Shown one piece after another: positions 35,191 to 46,577 of a stretch of 64,000 nucleotides of DNA. Each line of letters begins with the position of its first letter. Within the stretch, counting starts at the first letter, position 1. The DNA comes from Ceratodon purpureus. Taxonomy: Eukaryota > Streptophyta > Bryopsida > Pseudoditrichales > Ditrichaceae. The stretch covers positions 5,373,669 to 5,437,668 of the forward strand of contig CM026432.1 of assembly GCA_014871385.1 (NCBI GenBank), in the 5' to 3' direction. The notes beneath the pieces are model-generated. The model was not told the origin of the DNA. It made no database searches and saw only the letters and a list, made by a program, of their open reading frames with translations. The translations under genes were made by a program, and so were the position numbers.

Positions 35191-36478
35191 AGGTTTATCA
35201 ATTAGGTGGTCACTGTAATTTATTAAATATCCAATTATAAGATTTTCCTAGTCAAATTGCTTCATAATTGCATCCTAGTCATAATCTTTCCAATTATTTT
35301 ACTAAAGTGAAGAACTTAGCTTTTAAAACAATACACTCAGGGGTAAGCATGGCAAATTGGACCAAAAAAGTGCTTCTCTAAATGTCAATTTCAGCCATTT
35401 TGCAAAAATTGCACAAAAGTGATGGAAAGATGTAATTGAGTTCAATTTTTTTTTGTAATATAGATTCTCAACTTATTTTTCTACGACTTAGAAAAGTTTT
35501 GTGCAAAGTGAACACTTTAAATTTATCTTATGAAGGCTTTAAATCCATGCACAGTGAATGCAATCATTTGAAAAAGTGACGAGAAAAGAATCAAACTATC
35601 TAAGGAACACTCTTGATGGCGTGGTGCCCTCCATAAGTTTGAGAGGTATTCTAAAATGGTCATTTCATATACTTGTTACTTGGTTTAGCGTTCCAGAAGC
35701 ACTGCAAGGATGTTTTTTAAGAGGGTCACTTCTGCGGTACTTTTTGTGCGTTTTTTTTCACCAAACATTGTTTTTCAAATTTAAAAAAACATCCTCTAAA
35801 GACAATAGAGGGCACCAAATGAAGAAATTAAAACTTTGGAAAAGTTCATTTTCATGATTTAGAACTAGTGGTCAAATTAAGTTTCAATTAAAGATGTTCT
35901 TTTAATGTAGATGCATGTGAGATAACCTACGACACCTTAACCCCAAAACGTCAAAGGGGACAAAAAGTGTCCGCTACTGACTTTGAATGGACTATGCGCT
36001 TTGATCGATGGAGCGGAAGCAAAAACGCCTAACACAAGTTTTGTGTAGTTTTGAAAGAGCTTTCCATCGACACCTCACACGCCAGAATCTAAACAGTTCT
36101 CGATTTACAGTGATTTTTGTAAGTCCGCGACGTTCAGTATGTAGCCTCAAACTACCAGCAAACAGTTGATGTCACCTGTGTTTCGGGCGGGTCGTACACT
36201 TGGGGAACTCGGCGGAAGACTGTTGTTGGCGGGTGACGTATTGTGTGACCTAGAGGTGGCAAGGTAGGATTTAGCACGCGAAACTTTTGAGTCTGGGGTT
36301 TCCCTCACTTTTGTGTTCACCGCCTCGGATCCTTCGATCCACTACGTACGGTGATGGTGGATAATGGATTGGGGTGGGAGGCGTTGTGGGATTGCAACTG
36401 CTCAGTAGGTGACGAGTGAAATTATCATTAGAATTTTAGGGATTTGTTTCTATAAGGGACAACCAAGCGTGTGATTTG
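34786..36478. other. AT-rich intergenic region with (TA)n
   Basis: A (TA)n tract occupies 35149-35187. No gene was recognised; the 99-codon frame at 35558-35857 has no supporting features. Confidence 0.4.
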
Positions 36479-38061
36479 GATGGGCGTCGAAATTGGGAGC
36501 AACAATGGCCCAAATTCTTCTACTTCTTCAAGTGGTGATGAGAGCCAGATGGAGAGACAATTTCTCAAGGACGAGTAGTAGACGTAGTGGAGGGGGGATT
36601 GGGACGGCGTAATGAGCAAAAGAGCAACAGTTGCGGCTAAAGGACTAGAGGCGAAGCCCGAATTGCCGTGGTTGCATGGCATAGGGATGGATTTCATGAA
36701 AGGGGCAATGTGCAGCTTTCATGTGCACTTGGAGGAGGAAGCTGAAGTAATTGACGATTGGTTGCAGAGCTTGAAGTGCACAGAGAGGCAAAGGAAGCAA
36801 GTGTTGAGTTGTTTGGGTGAGACGTATATGAGGAAATTGCCTTTGGTTGAGAAGAGCCGACCGTGGCCTAAAAAATCCTGTCGCAAAGAATTTTAGGTAT
36901 CATTTCAAAGCTCAAATCAACAGAGTGTTGGGCTGGAAAGAGAGGACCAAATTTCCAGAGCACATTGACGCCCTTATTTGTGAGCTATTGTGGCCTGAGC
37001 ATGTCGGGGCAGATGAGTGCAAAGGAGGCCGTCAGGGTAGCGGCAGCTTAGAGGCTCACACTCCGCAGCCCCACAACACAGCGGCGAGTCAGGAGGCGAA
37101 CATCCTAGAACACCAGGCAGCCAATAGTGGAAGGAAAGAACGCATTGCCGATCCAATTAGAGGCGCTAGCCGGAGAAGTCGGCAATTGTCGTCATAGCAC
37201 CAACTCAGTCCGGCCATGAACATCATCAGCAGCCAAAGCGACAGGGTTCCGACTCTGAACATGGCGGGGATACAGTCATCTTGCTTAGAAATGGAAAACG
37301 CGAGCAATGGTATACAGAGTCCACCACTCTAGAGAGCGGCATTCAACCGGGAGGACTGCTACAATTGGAGGGGCATCCAATTCAAACGGAAAGGGGTAGC
37401 GCACCCATTTTAAAGGCCGGGCGGGGTCGAGGTCGTAGTCGCCATGCCAAGGGCACGGCCGGAAGAGGCAATCCACAGCCTCTGACCGGGACTGATGTAG
37501 CAAAGTAGTAGCATGAATGAAGCGGGGCGAGGGTGGAGGGGTGGAAGGAGACGGGGTAGACGAGGGAGAGGAGAAAGAGGTGGGAGAAGGGGCCAAACAA
37601 TGGAGAGGTCTCCGACAATTTGTAAGACACCCCCGAGGTGGGTGATGCCAGGCATTGACATAGGAAACCGTAGTTTGCCGCCCATTTTGAGAGAGTCCAG
37701 TCAAAGAGGAGGGGTGGTTCAGAGCCTTATGGAGGGAGTGAATTCCGCGAGCATTTCTCACGGGGCTCACCGCATAGTACAGTCTTCATGCGAAGAAGGA
37801 GACGTCCGCGGGGATAGAACACCGCTGTTTGCAGCTAAGCGGCTTAGTCGCTTATCACTGAGTCCACGTAACTGCAAAGAAGCGCCACGATCAGGATCTA
37901 CTACTACCGGAAAGGGCAAAGGGAAGGCTAACAGCAGAGACTCCATAGGATGGTATACCTCAGTTGAGAGTGACGATGGGGTGCCACAATGGACACCGGA
38001 GTTGGCAGTCCATGTGCAAGTACAACCACATGTGCTGGGACTTACTAACAGATTTGAATGA
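36479..38061 (+). pseudogene. unrecognised gene, apparently frameshifted
   Basis: Coding-like sequence continues over ~1.5 kb but switches frame. The pieces are: 36479-36574 (Ser-rich, ends in two TAG codons); 36612-36896 with LHGIGMDFMKGAMCSFHV and SLKCTERQRKQVLSCLGE; a shift at an A-run near 36870, after which 36847-37197 continues with FRYHFKAQINRVLGWKER and DALICELLWPEHVGADE; then Arg/Gly-rich frames at 37281-37508 and 37513-38061. The first two pieces overlap so that the sense continues across the shift, arguing for one ancestral protein. I do not recognise the family. It could be a decayed gene or one with unrecognised introns. Confidence 0.35.
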
Positions 38062-38476
38062 ACCTATACTAGATTCTTGTTAAATTCATAGCTTTCGCAT
38101 TGTAATCTCAAATGCTTTGAAGTTTGAGCCATTGGAAAGTTACCGTTGAAAGCTACACAGAGTAAAAGTTTTAGAAAATAATTAAATTTTCAAACCTTAG
38201 AATAACTCACCAAGAATATGGTCTCATGTGCCTTTAGGGGTTAAAAGTAATGTTGTGGAGTAAAAACAAAGAATGGATGGATGTTGAAATAGACATAGAC
38301 AAACACTAGAAATAAGAAATTCTTTAAATAGACGCAAAAAATATAAATAAAGAATTGGACATCAAAACCTTCTCACTATTTGAAGGGTATTTATATGTCA
38401 ATTCAACTTCCTCAATTACTTTCAATGTATCTTTTTAAAAATCTTCTTATTTCATGTTTTTGGATATCTTTTCATA
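38062..38476. other. AT-rich sequence flanking the retrotransposon
   Basis: Nothing recognisable. Confidence 0.4.
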
Positions 38477-38786
38477 TGTTACGCTCAGACTTGCATTGAA
38501 TCTGTTTCTGGTCGACACTCCACTACAAAGCAACTACCATGTATCCAAGTATCGAATCATAGAATAGACTGTGACATGAATCACCTGTGTTCAAGGCTAA
38601 GTTGATTAAAGTCATTCAGATCGTTTCTATTACAAGAGGTTGCGTGAGATAGTCCTTCATAGCAAGGTATTTACATGCACAAGTGATGCAGTTGAAACAA
38701 CCAACATCTTAGCTGCTTGTAACTATTGTAACGTCATGTAACTGTTTAATGGTCGTAACTGCTGGAACGACGTTGTGGTCGTAACA
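38477..38786 (-). repeat. LTR, 3' copy in element orientation
   Basis: 310 bp, TG...CA ends. A polypurine tract (minus strand CTTTAAGGGGGATAA, 38787-38801) lies directly inside it, fixing the element's orientation. Confidence 0.92.
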
Positions 38787-38795
38787 TTATCCCCC

Positions 38796-39311
38796 TTAAA
38801 GTTTCGGAGAATTAGGATGATGTTGAGGGAATTCTTGTACGGCCTCAGCTGCGTTTTTCAGATTAGCTGCAGGTTCCCAAGAATTCTGTTCTGGTCCGTA
38901 GCCGGTCCATGATACTAAATATTCGAGTTTTCGTCGACGTCCAAAAAATCGTGAATCCAGTACCTCGTCAACTTCCCACTCAAGATGACCATCCGGGGTA
39001 ATAATTGGTCGAGGCGGTTTAATGTGTCGCCCAATAATTGTGTCTTGACAATACTTTTCCAACAACAAAACATGAAACACGTCGTGTATCCTCAATGATC
39101 TTGGAAATCGCAATCTGTAAACCACATCGGATATCTTGGCTATAATGGGAAAAGGCCCGAGGAACTTTGATGCCAGCTTCCGAGATGGCACTTTCATTGG
39201 AATATTGTCGTGGCGGAGTAAGACGAGATCACCGACATTGAACAATTGCTTCAAATGGCTTGCTTGGTCATACTTCCTTTTTGCTTGGTCTCCCGCAATG
39301 CTGATCATCAC
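38796..39311 (-). pseudogene. integrase C-terminus with chromodomain
   Basis: This 171-codon stretch contains the GPF/KISDVVYRLRFP module of chromoviral integrases and a chromodomain (EWEVDEVLDSR...EYLVSWTGY...NSWEP). Aromatic cage positions are visible, suggesting targeting to methylated histone tails in the intact ancestor. It is out of frame with the integrase core upstream. Confidence 0.85.
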
Positions 39312-39332
39312 TTTTACTTCCTAATGAATCTT

Positions 39333-40001
39333 CTAGAGATGATGAATTCGATCCTCTGCTGTTGGAACTTGAGCTGTCAATGGTGCTGTGAACGTCATGG
39401 AAGGATGGTAACTGTAGGTGGCAAAGAACGGGGACATTCCTGTTGCGGAGTGAACGGCATTGTTGTTAGCAAATTCTGCGAATGGTAACAAATCATCCCA
39501 GTCGTCATGTTGTCTGGTGGTAAACATACGCAAGAATTGCTCAAGAATTTGATTCAATCATTCGGTCTACCCATCTGATTGGAGATAATATGCGATAGTT
39601 GGAGAGGATCAAATCCGCAAAAGTTGATACAATCGTCTCATAAACTTGGAAACAAAAACAAAGCCATGGTCAGAAATAACTTCGTTGGGCAAACCGTGAT
39701 GCTTCCAAACATAGCGAAGATAGAAATTGGCGGTTCCACTTGAATCAATGGTTTCATTGGTTGATATGAAATGTGCCAATTTTGTATTTTTGTCAACAAC
39801 AACAAGAATTGCGTCATATCCATTACTGTTTGGAAGTTTTACAATGAAATCAGTGGTCACTCGCTTCCAAGGCGCTTCAGCTGCAGGTATTGGTTGTAAC
39901 AGACCATAGGGTGCATGACGCGGAGCCTTTGATCGTTGGCAGGTATCGCATCCGTCCACATATCGATGGACGTATTTTCGCAGCGTTGGCCAATAGAAAC
40001 T
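39333..40001 (-). pseudogene. integrase core, broken
   Basis: A CDTCQRSK zinc half-site is followed by the catalytic core with the first Asp (TTDFIV) and second Asp (ISDHGF). A frameshift and two in-frame stops around 39560-39600 then fall in the segment carrying the catalytic Glu. Core sequence resumes at LNQILEQFLR and HDDWDDLLPFAEFA. Confidence 0.85.
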
Positions 40002-40740
40002 TCAAGCCACCAAGTCCAAGGTTTTAGCTCGACCCTGATGTCCAGCAAATGGGGCGTCATGTCGAGACCGCAATACTTGTCGACGGAGCTCATCATTATT
40101 TGGAACAAATATTGTATCTTTGAACCAGATGACTACATCCTTGAAAGCATAACATTGAAAGCGTCTACGGACATCTGCTGGAGCCCGTTCCGGTCCATTT
40201 TCAAAGTAAGCAATTACAGTTTGCAGCATGGGATCCATTCGCATTGTTAGCCGAATTAGTTCAATGATGAATTCATCGGTCCAAACTGGTTCACACCCTT
40301 CCAATGCAGCTAACTTGAGTAAAGGTCGGGAGTCTAAAGTGCCTTCTTTGGTGACATCAGATGGTCGGGAGAGAGCATCTGCTCGTTGATTCAGCGACCC
40401 TGGACAATGTTCAATAGTGAAATGAAATGAGGATAGCATTTCTGACCACCTAGCTTGTCGACGATTACGCTCTTTGGTACTCAAAAAATATTCTAAGTTT
40501 TTGTGATCACATATGACGTGCACCTCATGTGGAGAACCTTCTAAGTATACTCGCCAATCTCTAAAAGCAAGAAGAATACTCAAAAGCTCCTTATCATAGA
40601 TTTCGTAGTTTTGTTCCGTTGGTGACATTTTTGAGCTGCGATATGCAGATGGGTGCAGGTGACCGTCATCGCCATGCTGAGAAAGAATTCCGCCGGTTGC
40701 TGTATCTGATGCATCGGTTTCAATTATGAAAGGTTGCTCA
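40002..40740 (-). pseudogene. RNase H domain and integrase zinc-binding region
   Basis: The RNase H start (IETDASDTATGGILSQ) lies near 40730-40690, followed by EQNYEIYDKELLSI, VICDHKNLEYF, RRQARWSEML and LNQRADALSRP, all standard Ty3 RNase H landmarks. The tail HDAPFAGHQGRAKT is the His half of the integrase zinc finger. Confidence 0.88.
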
Positions 40741-40840
40741 CAATTATGGTGTAGTAATATTGGTGCCTCATAGGAAAGTGATCGAAGTTTATCAAATGAA
40801 TTTTGAGCTTGAACGGTCCATTGAAACGGTTTTCAAATAA

Positions 40841-41163
40841 GCCGTAGCGAGTTTTGAAGGCCGTTTCATATTCATGACCTGACGCCATACGTATTCGATG
40901 ATATGCTTGTCTTATATCTAATTTCGTGAATATAGACGCCCCTCCCTATCTGTCTGTGAGTTCAAAAATAAGTAATAAAGGGTAACGATTTCTGACCGTA
41001 ACTTTATTAAGATTTCGATAATCGATACATACTCGAATCGAACCATCTTTTTCTTGACAAACCCTATTGGGGCTGAAACGGGCGATTTAGATACACAAAT
41101 CCACCCTTTTCCCAAATTTTCTTCAAGATAGCGCCTAAATTCCTCCAATTCTGCTGGGGACAT
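40841..41163 (-). pseudogene. reverse transcriptase N-terminal part with large internal deletion
   Basis: RT fingers are visible ([15 protein letters not shown], then LDIRQAYHRIR and TAFKTRYGLFE). Directly after GLFE, near 40841, the sequence jumps in another frame to the FQWTVQAQNSF connection segment. The palm with its YxDD catalytic motif, normally some 150 or more residues in between, is absent. Confidence 0.85.
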
Positions 41164-41698
41164 ATGCCGTGGCCCGTAATCCTAAATTCCGAGGTTCCTG
41201 TCCATCTTTAAATTCAATTTTCATATCCGATATTCCGTGATTCGGGAGTTCATTTGACGAATTCTCATTGAAAACTTCATGCAGGTCATGATATTCTTCT
41301 GGAATTGAATCCAACGGGTCCATTGTTTTTTTCAGCTCTTACTTTTCTTTTTCTCATATGACCAACGTATACATTTAAGCAGTCTTGGCTAATGATCTGA
41401 AAGCTGAAGCTAGGACCAAGGAGAACTTTGAGGCTGTAATTACTTGTTTCCTTGGTGACAGTTTACTCCCAGATGAGTGCTGGAGTTGCTGCTCTCGTGT
41501 TTTTCTTATATTTCCGACATTAAATATTTTCTGTTGATTTAATGTATTATTCTTCAGGCAATTTTCTTGACAATAAGCCGATTCAAAAGTAACATGTTTT
41601 TCTGCCCACCTAATCGTGGGATCATGTCGCACCAACCACGGCGTTCCTAAGATACAAGGGTATCGCCCTATATTAGTCAAATCCGCCACTAATATTTC

Positions 41699-42031
41699 TC
41701 AATGACCTGCAATGTTGAGTTCAACTATAGCTTCATGTGTAATAAGACCAGAACTGATGATTCTCCCGTCGATCACATGCACTTCACAAGGAATTTCTTT
41801 TGGTCGAATTATAGCTTGGCATCTATCTGCAAATTGAGGATGCATAAAGATTCCCATTGCTCCTGAATCAACAAGAGGTTGCACCGGTATAGAATTTATG
41901 TGACCAATCATCGTTAAATGCGTTTCAGGGTCTAAAGTAGCTTGAATATATAATGGTTCTGACCTTAAATCAATTCTTGAGGCATATGATTCTCCCATAA
42001 TTTGTTCTTTTATAACCTTCAAATTGCCCAA
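41699..42031 (-). pseudogene. retroviral-type aspartic protease remnant
   Basis: The motif PVQPLVDSGAMGIFMHP contains the catalytic DSG. The stretch is cut by stops on both sides. Confidence 0.8.
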
Positions 42032-42048
42032 GTACCGAGCCCATCTAC

Positions 42049-43109
42049 TCAGTCCCGGGCATTCTCTTTTTCCGACTCTTCATGTTGTATGTGCATCTCT
42101 TTTCCATCTAAAGCAGATATGGAAAGAAGCTTAGAAGGGTTGATTGGACATTTTGATCTCACATGACCAATCTGGCCACAACCCCAACACTTGCCGAGTT
42201 GCTGATATTCCAATCTTTTTGCTGCATTCTTTGCAAGTGTTGTCGTCACTCAAACGACACCTAATTCCATTGGCACTGGACCTCATGTATCTGGTGGCAA
42301 CTGAACTCTACCAATTGGATCTCTCACTGTACGAGGTGGTATTTTCGAAGTAAGAGGAAAATTCTGAGACGAAAAGTTGTATGGATACCTTTTGGTTTGT
42401 CTTCGCATCCACAACCTTTCATCAATTCGGGACGCTATTGCAATCCACTCCTGGAGCCCTTTGGGTTGTGTTTCTGCCGTGGCTATTGAATCCAAAATCT
42501 CATCTTTTAAGCCTGTTCGAAATCGTGCTACTAAACTCGACTCATTCCAGTCAACCTGGGCAGCATGTTCATTAAAGCTTGATACGTATGTAGCGACGGA
42601 TCCAATTTGTTTAATCTTACCCAATTGATCCTCTGCATTCCCTCTTCGATCAATATCTCCATAGACCGCAATAATTGCTTCTCGGAAAGCAGCATAATCA
42701 AATAATAGTTCATGTCGACGTCCCTCGTCTAGAGCTTGTAGAAGTGGCATTGCCCAACTTTGAGCTGCTCCAGTTAAATATGAAAGAGCATACGCAACTC
42801 TATCCTCGTCAGTTTTGTAAGTGCGTGGTTTTCCTCTAAATACCAAACGAAGTTGAGCAAACCAGCGATACACTTCTCCATTTCTTTTTCCAGCAAACTT
42901 CTCCGGCTCTGCTACTTTTAATTCTCTGTCTTCTGTGCTATCACATATGTCCAATCGATGCTGATCTTGACTGGTGGCTTGGAAGGTGGTTGAGGACGAG
43001 GTCTGAGGTGGTGCAACCCCCACTCGTTCCGAAAGTTGCTATACCATGTGGGGAAGAGCCGATTAAAACACAGTTTGAATCTGTTGCTGAATGAACTCAA
43101 CCCACTCAA
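42049..43109 (-). pseudogene. gag with CCHC zinc knuckle
   Basis: A gag core (PEKFAGKRNGEVYRWFAQL, AYALSYLTGAAQSWAMPLL) spans 42283-43023. It is followed after a frame break by a zinc knuckle CWGCGQIGHVRSKC at ~42160-42210. Spacing C-x2-C-x4-H-x4-C is intact. Confidence 0.85.
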
Positions 43110-43292
43110 ATCCTATCTCTGGTGGCATACGAGGTTCTCGTCCAACCTCTAGCCCTTCTCGATCCATGAAACTTAACAATCTCTAAAAATATTGGAAAAT
43201 ATACACGAGCAGCGTTCAGTGAGCTTTTAAATTGACGAGAAAGAATATCTGTAATCTTGTCTGGAGCGTGGACCATTAGTGACGCAACCTAA

Positions 43293-43602
43293 TGTTACGC
43301 TCAGACTTGCATCAAATATGTTTATGGTCGACACTCCACTACAAAGCAACTACCATGTATCCAAGTATCGAATCATAGAATAGACTGTGACATGAATCAT
43401 CTGTGTTCAAGGCTAAGTTGATTAAAGTCATTTTGATCGTTTCTATTACAAGAGGTTGCGTGAGATAGTCCTTCACAGCAAGGTATTTACATGCACGAGT
43501 GATGCAGTTGGAACAACCAGCGTCTTAACTGCTTGTAACTATTGTAACGTCATGTAACTGTTTAATGGTCGTAACTGCTAGAACGACGTTGTGGTCGTAA
43601 CA
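43293..43602 (-). repeat. LTR, 5' copy in element orientation
   Basis: 310-bp partner of 38477-38786. No canonical primer-binding site (TGG...) abuts it; the first TGG lies about 17 bases inside. Confidence 0.92.
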
Positions 43603-45269
43603 TTGTATGCATGTTCTAATGGCATTCATAATTTTGTTTTGAAATCTAAATTTTATAATAATTTAAAAAATAACTAAAATTAAATTTATATTTAAAATCA
43701 AAATATGGTTTTAATTAATTATTGATGAAAAAACGTTTTGGCACATTATAGAATTTTTATGTATTTAAAATTTAGAAGTACAATTCAAACTTGATATTGA
43801 TGGTCAATGAAAACATACTTAATCACATAATAGGAATTTTATGTATTTATGTATATGATTTACAAATTAAGCATTTTGACATGCATTTATGATATTTTTT
43901 TAATCATTCAATATAAAAAAATATTAAATTTTATAATTATACAATAATAGTAATTACTTGCAAGCTATTATTAAATTTTTAATGCAACAATAATTTAAAG
44001 AATAAATGTATTTTTTTTTTCAAGTGTAGATTTATGCAAGGTTTATGGAAATTCATTGCATTGATGGCGTAAGGAGCTTATAATTTGCGGTGGCTGATAA
44101 ACCACCACATATTCTATTACATTTATTTTTTCCTTAATCATAAAATATTTTCACTTCAAAATCAAAGTAAGAAATAAAATCTTCAAATTTTATAATTTTT
44201 TCATAATGGATATTACTTTGAAGTTTGAAAAACTTCGTCATTTAAAAAACATTTTGATAGAGTGAATGTGTAATTTTTTTTATTGTGTGACTTTGTAATG
44301 GCTTATACAGATGGTAATGTATTGGCATCAAAGGAACCAATATTTTGTAGTGGCTAATAGCTTAAAGCATAATTTTATTGTGTTAATTTTGTAATCAATT
44401 CCGTCAATAAATCTTACTAGGAAAAACATCAATAAACAGGCTTTTATGAAAAAGCATTGGAAGGAGATGTTTATATTCATGTTGCTGGTATGGTTCAAAT
44501 TCATGTCATTTTCTTGAAAATGCACTTGGAAAACATATGCTTTGTCCCTGCATTGAAGAATCACACTACTCTTAATCCATATATTGATTTAGAAAAAAAG
44601 CTTTCGTCTGACGAGTCGGTTTAGGCAAATACACGTAAGGTTCTTGTCCCCTTGCTTCTTCATTGCCATTAGGCAAATATACGTAAGGTCCTTGTTCCCT
44701 TGTTTCCTCGAAATGCCATCACGATCTCAGAGATAATAGAAAGTTTCTATAGTTGTATAGTTTAGTGTATTAGTAATGTCACTCAAGAAGGTTTCATATA
44801 AGTCAATTCCACAATAAACCTTATATGAAACTTAATTTATGTGCCTTTCTGATTTATGCAACTTTTTATTGCTTCGAGAATCCGTTATATGTCAATTGAA
44901 ATTTTTTAGTCATTTTCAATGTTTCATTTACAAAATCCTCTTATTACATGTTTTTATATGTCTTTACACAATGAAAATTATAAATGCACATAGTTTTATT
45001 TTTTAGATCTTAAATTATTATACTTTTGGAAAATGTAAAATTTGAACTTTAAATTACTTCTCAATGAAAAAATATTTTGGTAGAACATAAATTTTTATAG
45101 TTTATGTGTGTATTATCACTAAATGTATATTTTAATCCATATTTTTTCCTTAATTATATATTTCTTTCAATCAAATAATATAAAACTTTAAATTTTATAA
45201 TTTTATCATAATGTAAATTATTTGGAATAAATAGGTACTTTTACAACTTCTTTCATTGATCACAGGTTC
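43603..45269. other. AT-rich intergenic region
   Basis: There is no gene. A ~48-bp unit is tandemly duplicated at 44622-44717 (TAGGCAAATAYACGTAAGGT in each copy). Confidence 0.45.
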
Positions 45270-45272
45270 TGA

Positions 45273-46574
45273 CACTACTAGATTTCTTTAACTAAAGCAA
45301 TGTCTTAGCTATTGTTTTTTGACCTAAAAATTTGATCCTTTGTCGACGTCAAATGTTGCTAAAGAAACATTATTGGCGTAAGAACTTTGAAGAAACGTCA
45401 CGGGAAGTGCTTCAATTGAGTGTGGGAATTGATGCAAACTGTTTACGTTTGCAAAGAAGGAAACTTATGAGAATTGCGTTTTGTTCCTACATGGCCCAAC
45501 GTAACTGTAGTTGGAAGGAGGTTTCTTGCCGTGCTTTTGTTGCTGCCACTTGATGTGCAGATTTTCACATTAATGTAAAGCCCTTCCTTGAGCATCCGGC
45601 TCAGGCACCTGGACAAGCCTATCCACGATTGGGATATTATACTCTTCACTAGTCCAGATTAAGTATGGCTAGCCACTCCGCACATCATGTCATCTGTTTC
45701 AACTAGAAGCATAGAAGCCGATCATAATTCAAAACTTGAAAAAACTAGAATTGAAAGCTTGAAGTGTTATAGAAATTGCATATTTACACAATAAAAGTCA
45801 TATACAAAATCAAGCCTAGGTGCAACATCATACATGTGAAGTCACTTGCCAACTGTAACGCATACAAATAAAATTTTGTGTTGGTTTCCACCTATTCATA
45901 AAGGCTGTAAAGGAATTACATGCGATGATGCAATTTCATGTGCAGGACACATGGCTCTACAGCTTAAGTACATGAAGCATTAAACTGTAAACCTCAGAAG
46001 CCTAGAACAAAAGTTGCATTCAGAATGAGTAAGAGGATTGGTAGCATCTGCAAGCAAGCTCTCACCAAAATGTAATGTAGGTATCATCATTGTCCAATCA
46101 CATCAAGTATGCAGACAACAAACACGAACGCACAAGCTGTTGAAACCCTAGATTGAACACAAATTGAAAGATGCAGCATCCAATACCACCAAGAAGTAAA
46201 AAATCTCAGATAGTAGAGATTCAGACAAAGAAAGCCCCACATGTGCAAAGGCAGACAACTCCGATTCAAAGGCTGTTAATTGGCCGCTATGGCTGTCTAG
46301 GGCAAACAACGAGAGAGGAAGGGTGGGGTGAGGAAGGTTGTCTAAGGCAAATAAAGAGAGAAAAAAGGTTATTAGGAATGTTGATTGCGGCCGAGAACAG
46401 AGGAGATCCTTTGTAGTGAGTGTTGTTCCCTACAAAACATTGCTTTCAGTGACTAAGTGTTGCTTCAATCCAGGTATTTGAGACTCTGTTAGTGGAATAC
46501 AGGGAAAACGTTGCTACAACATGCAAACATTGCTAAAAAAAAGTTGCTAGTTCGTACCCGTATTTCTAGTAGTG
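45273..46574. mobile_element. CACTA (En/Spm) non-autonomous element, 1.30 kb
   Basis: The termini are CACTACTAGATTT and (reverse complement) CACTACTAGAAAT, with a 3-bp target duplication TGA on both sides (45270-45272, 46575-46577). Subterminal regions carry repeated RTTGCT-like motifs (for example ATGTTGCTAAAG left; ACATTGCTTTC, CGTTGCTAC, ACATTGCTAAA, AGTTGCTAG right), as expected for transposase-binding sites in this superfamily. The small frames inside show no TnpA/TnpD resemblance. Confidence 0.88.
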
Positions 46575-46577
46575 TGA

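Larger units (their letters stand above)
38477..43602 (-). mobile_element. Ty3/gypsy chromovirus LTR retrotransposon, decayed
   Basis: Two 310-bp LTRs (TGTTACG...CGTAACA) enclose gag, protease, RT, RNase H, integrase and chromodomain in that order on the minus strand, the Ty3 order. The LTRs differ at about 14 sites by eye (~95% identity). The flanking pentamers (TCATA left, TTGTA right) are similar but not identical. Multiple stops and frameshifts, and an internal RT deletion, make it non-autonomous. Confidence 0.93.

Noticed and set aside
43259-43292. tRNA primer-binding site next to the 5' LTR
   Set aside because: No TGG directly follows the LTR end; a site cannot be assigned from sequence alone.
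38472-43607. 5-bp target duplication of the retrotransposon
   Set aside because: Flanks TCATA and TTGTA differ at two positions, so duplication is possible but not shown.
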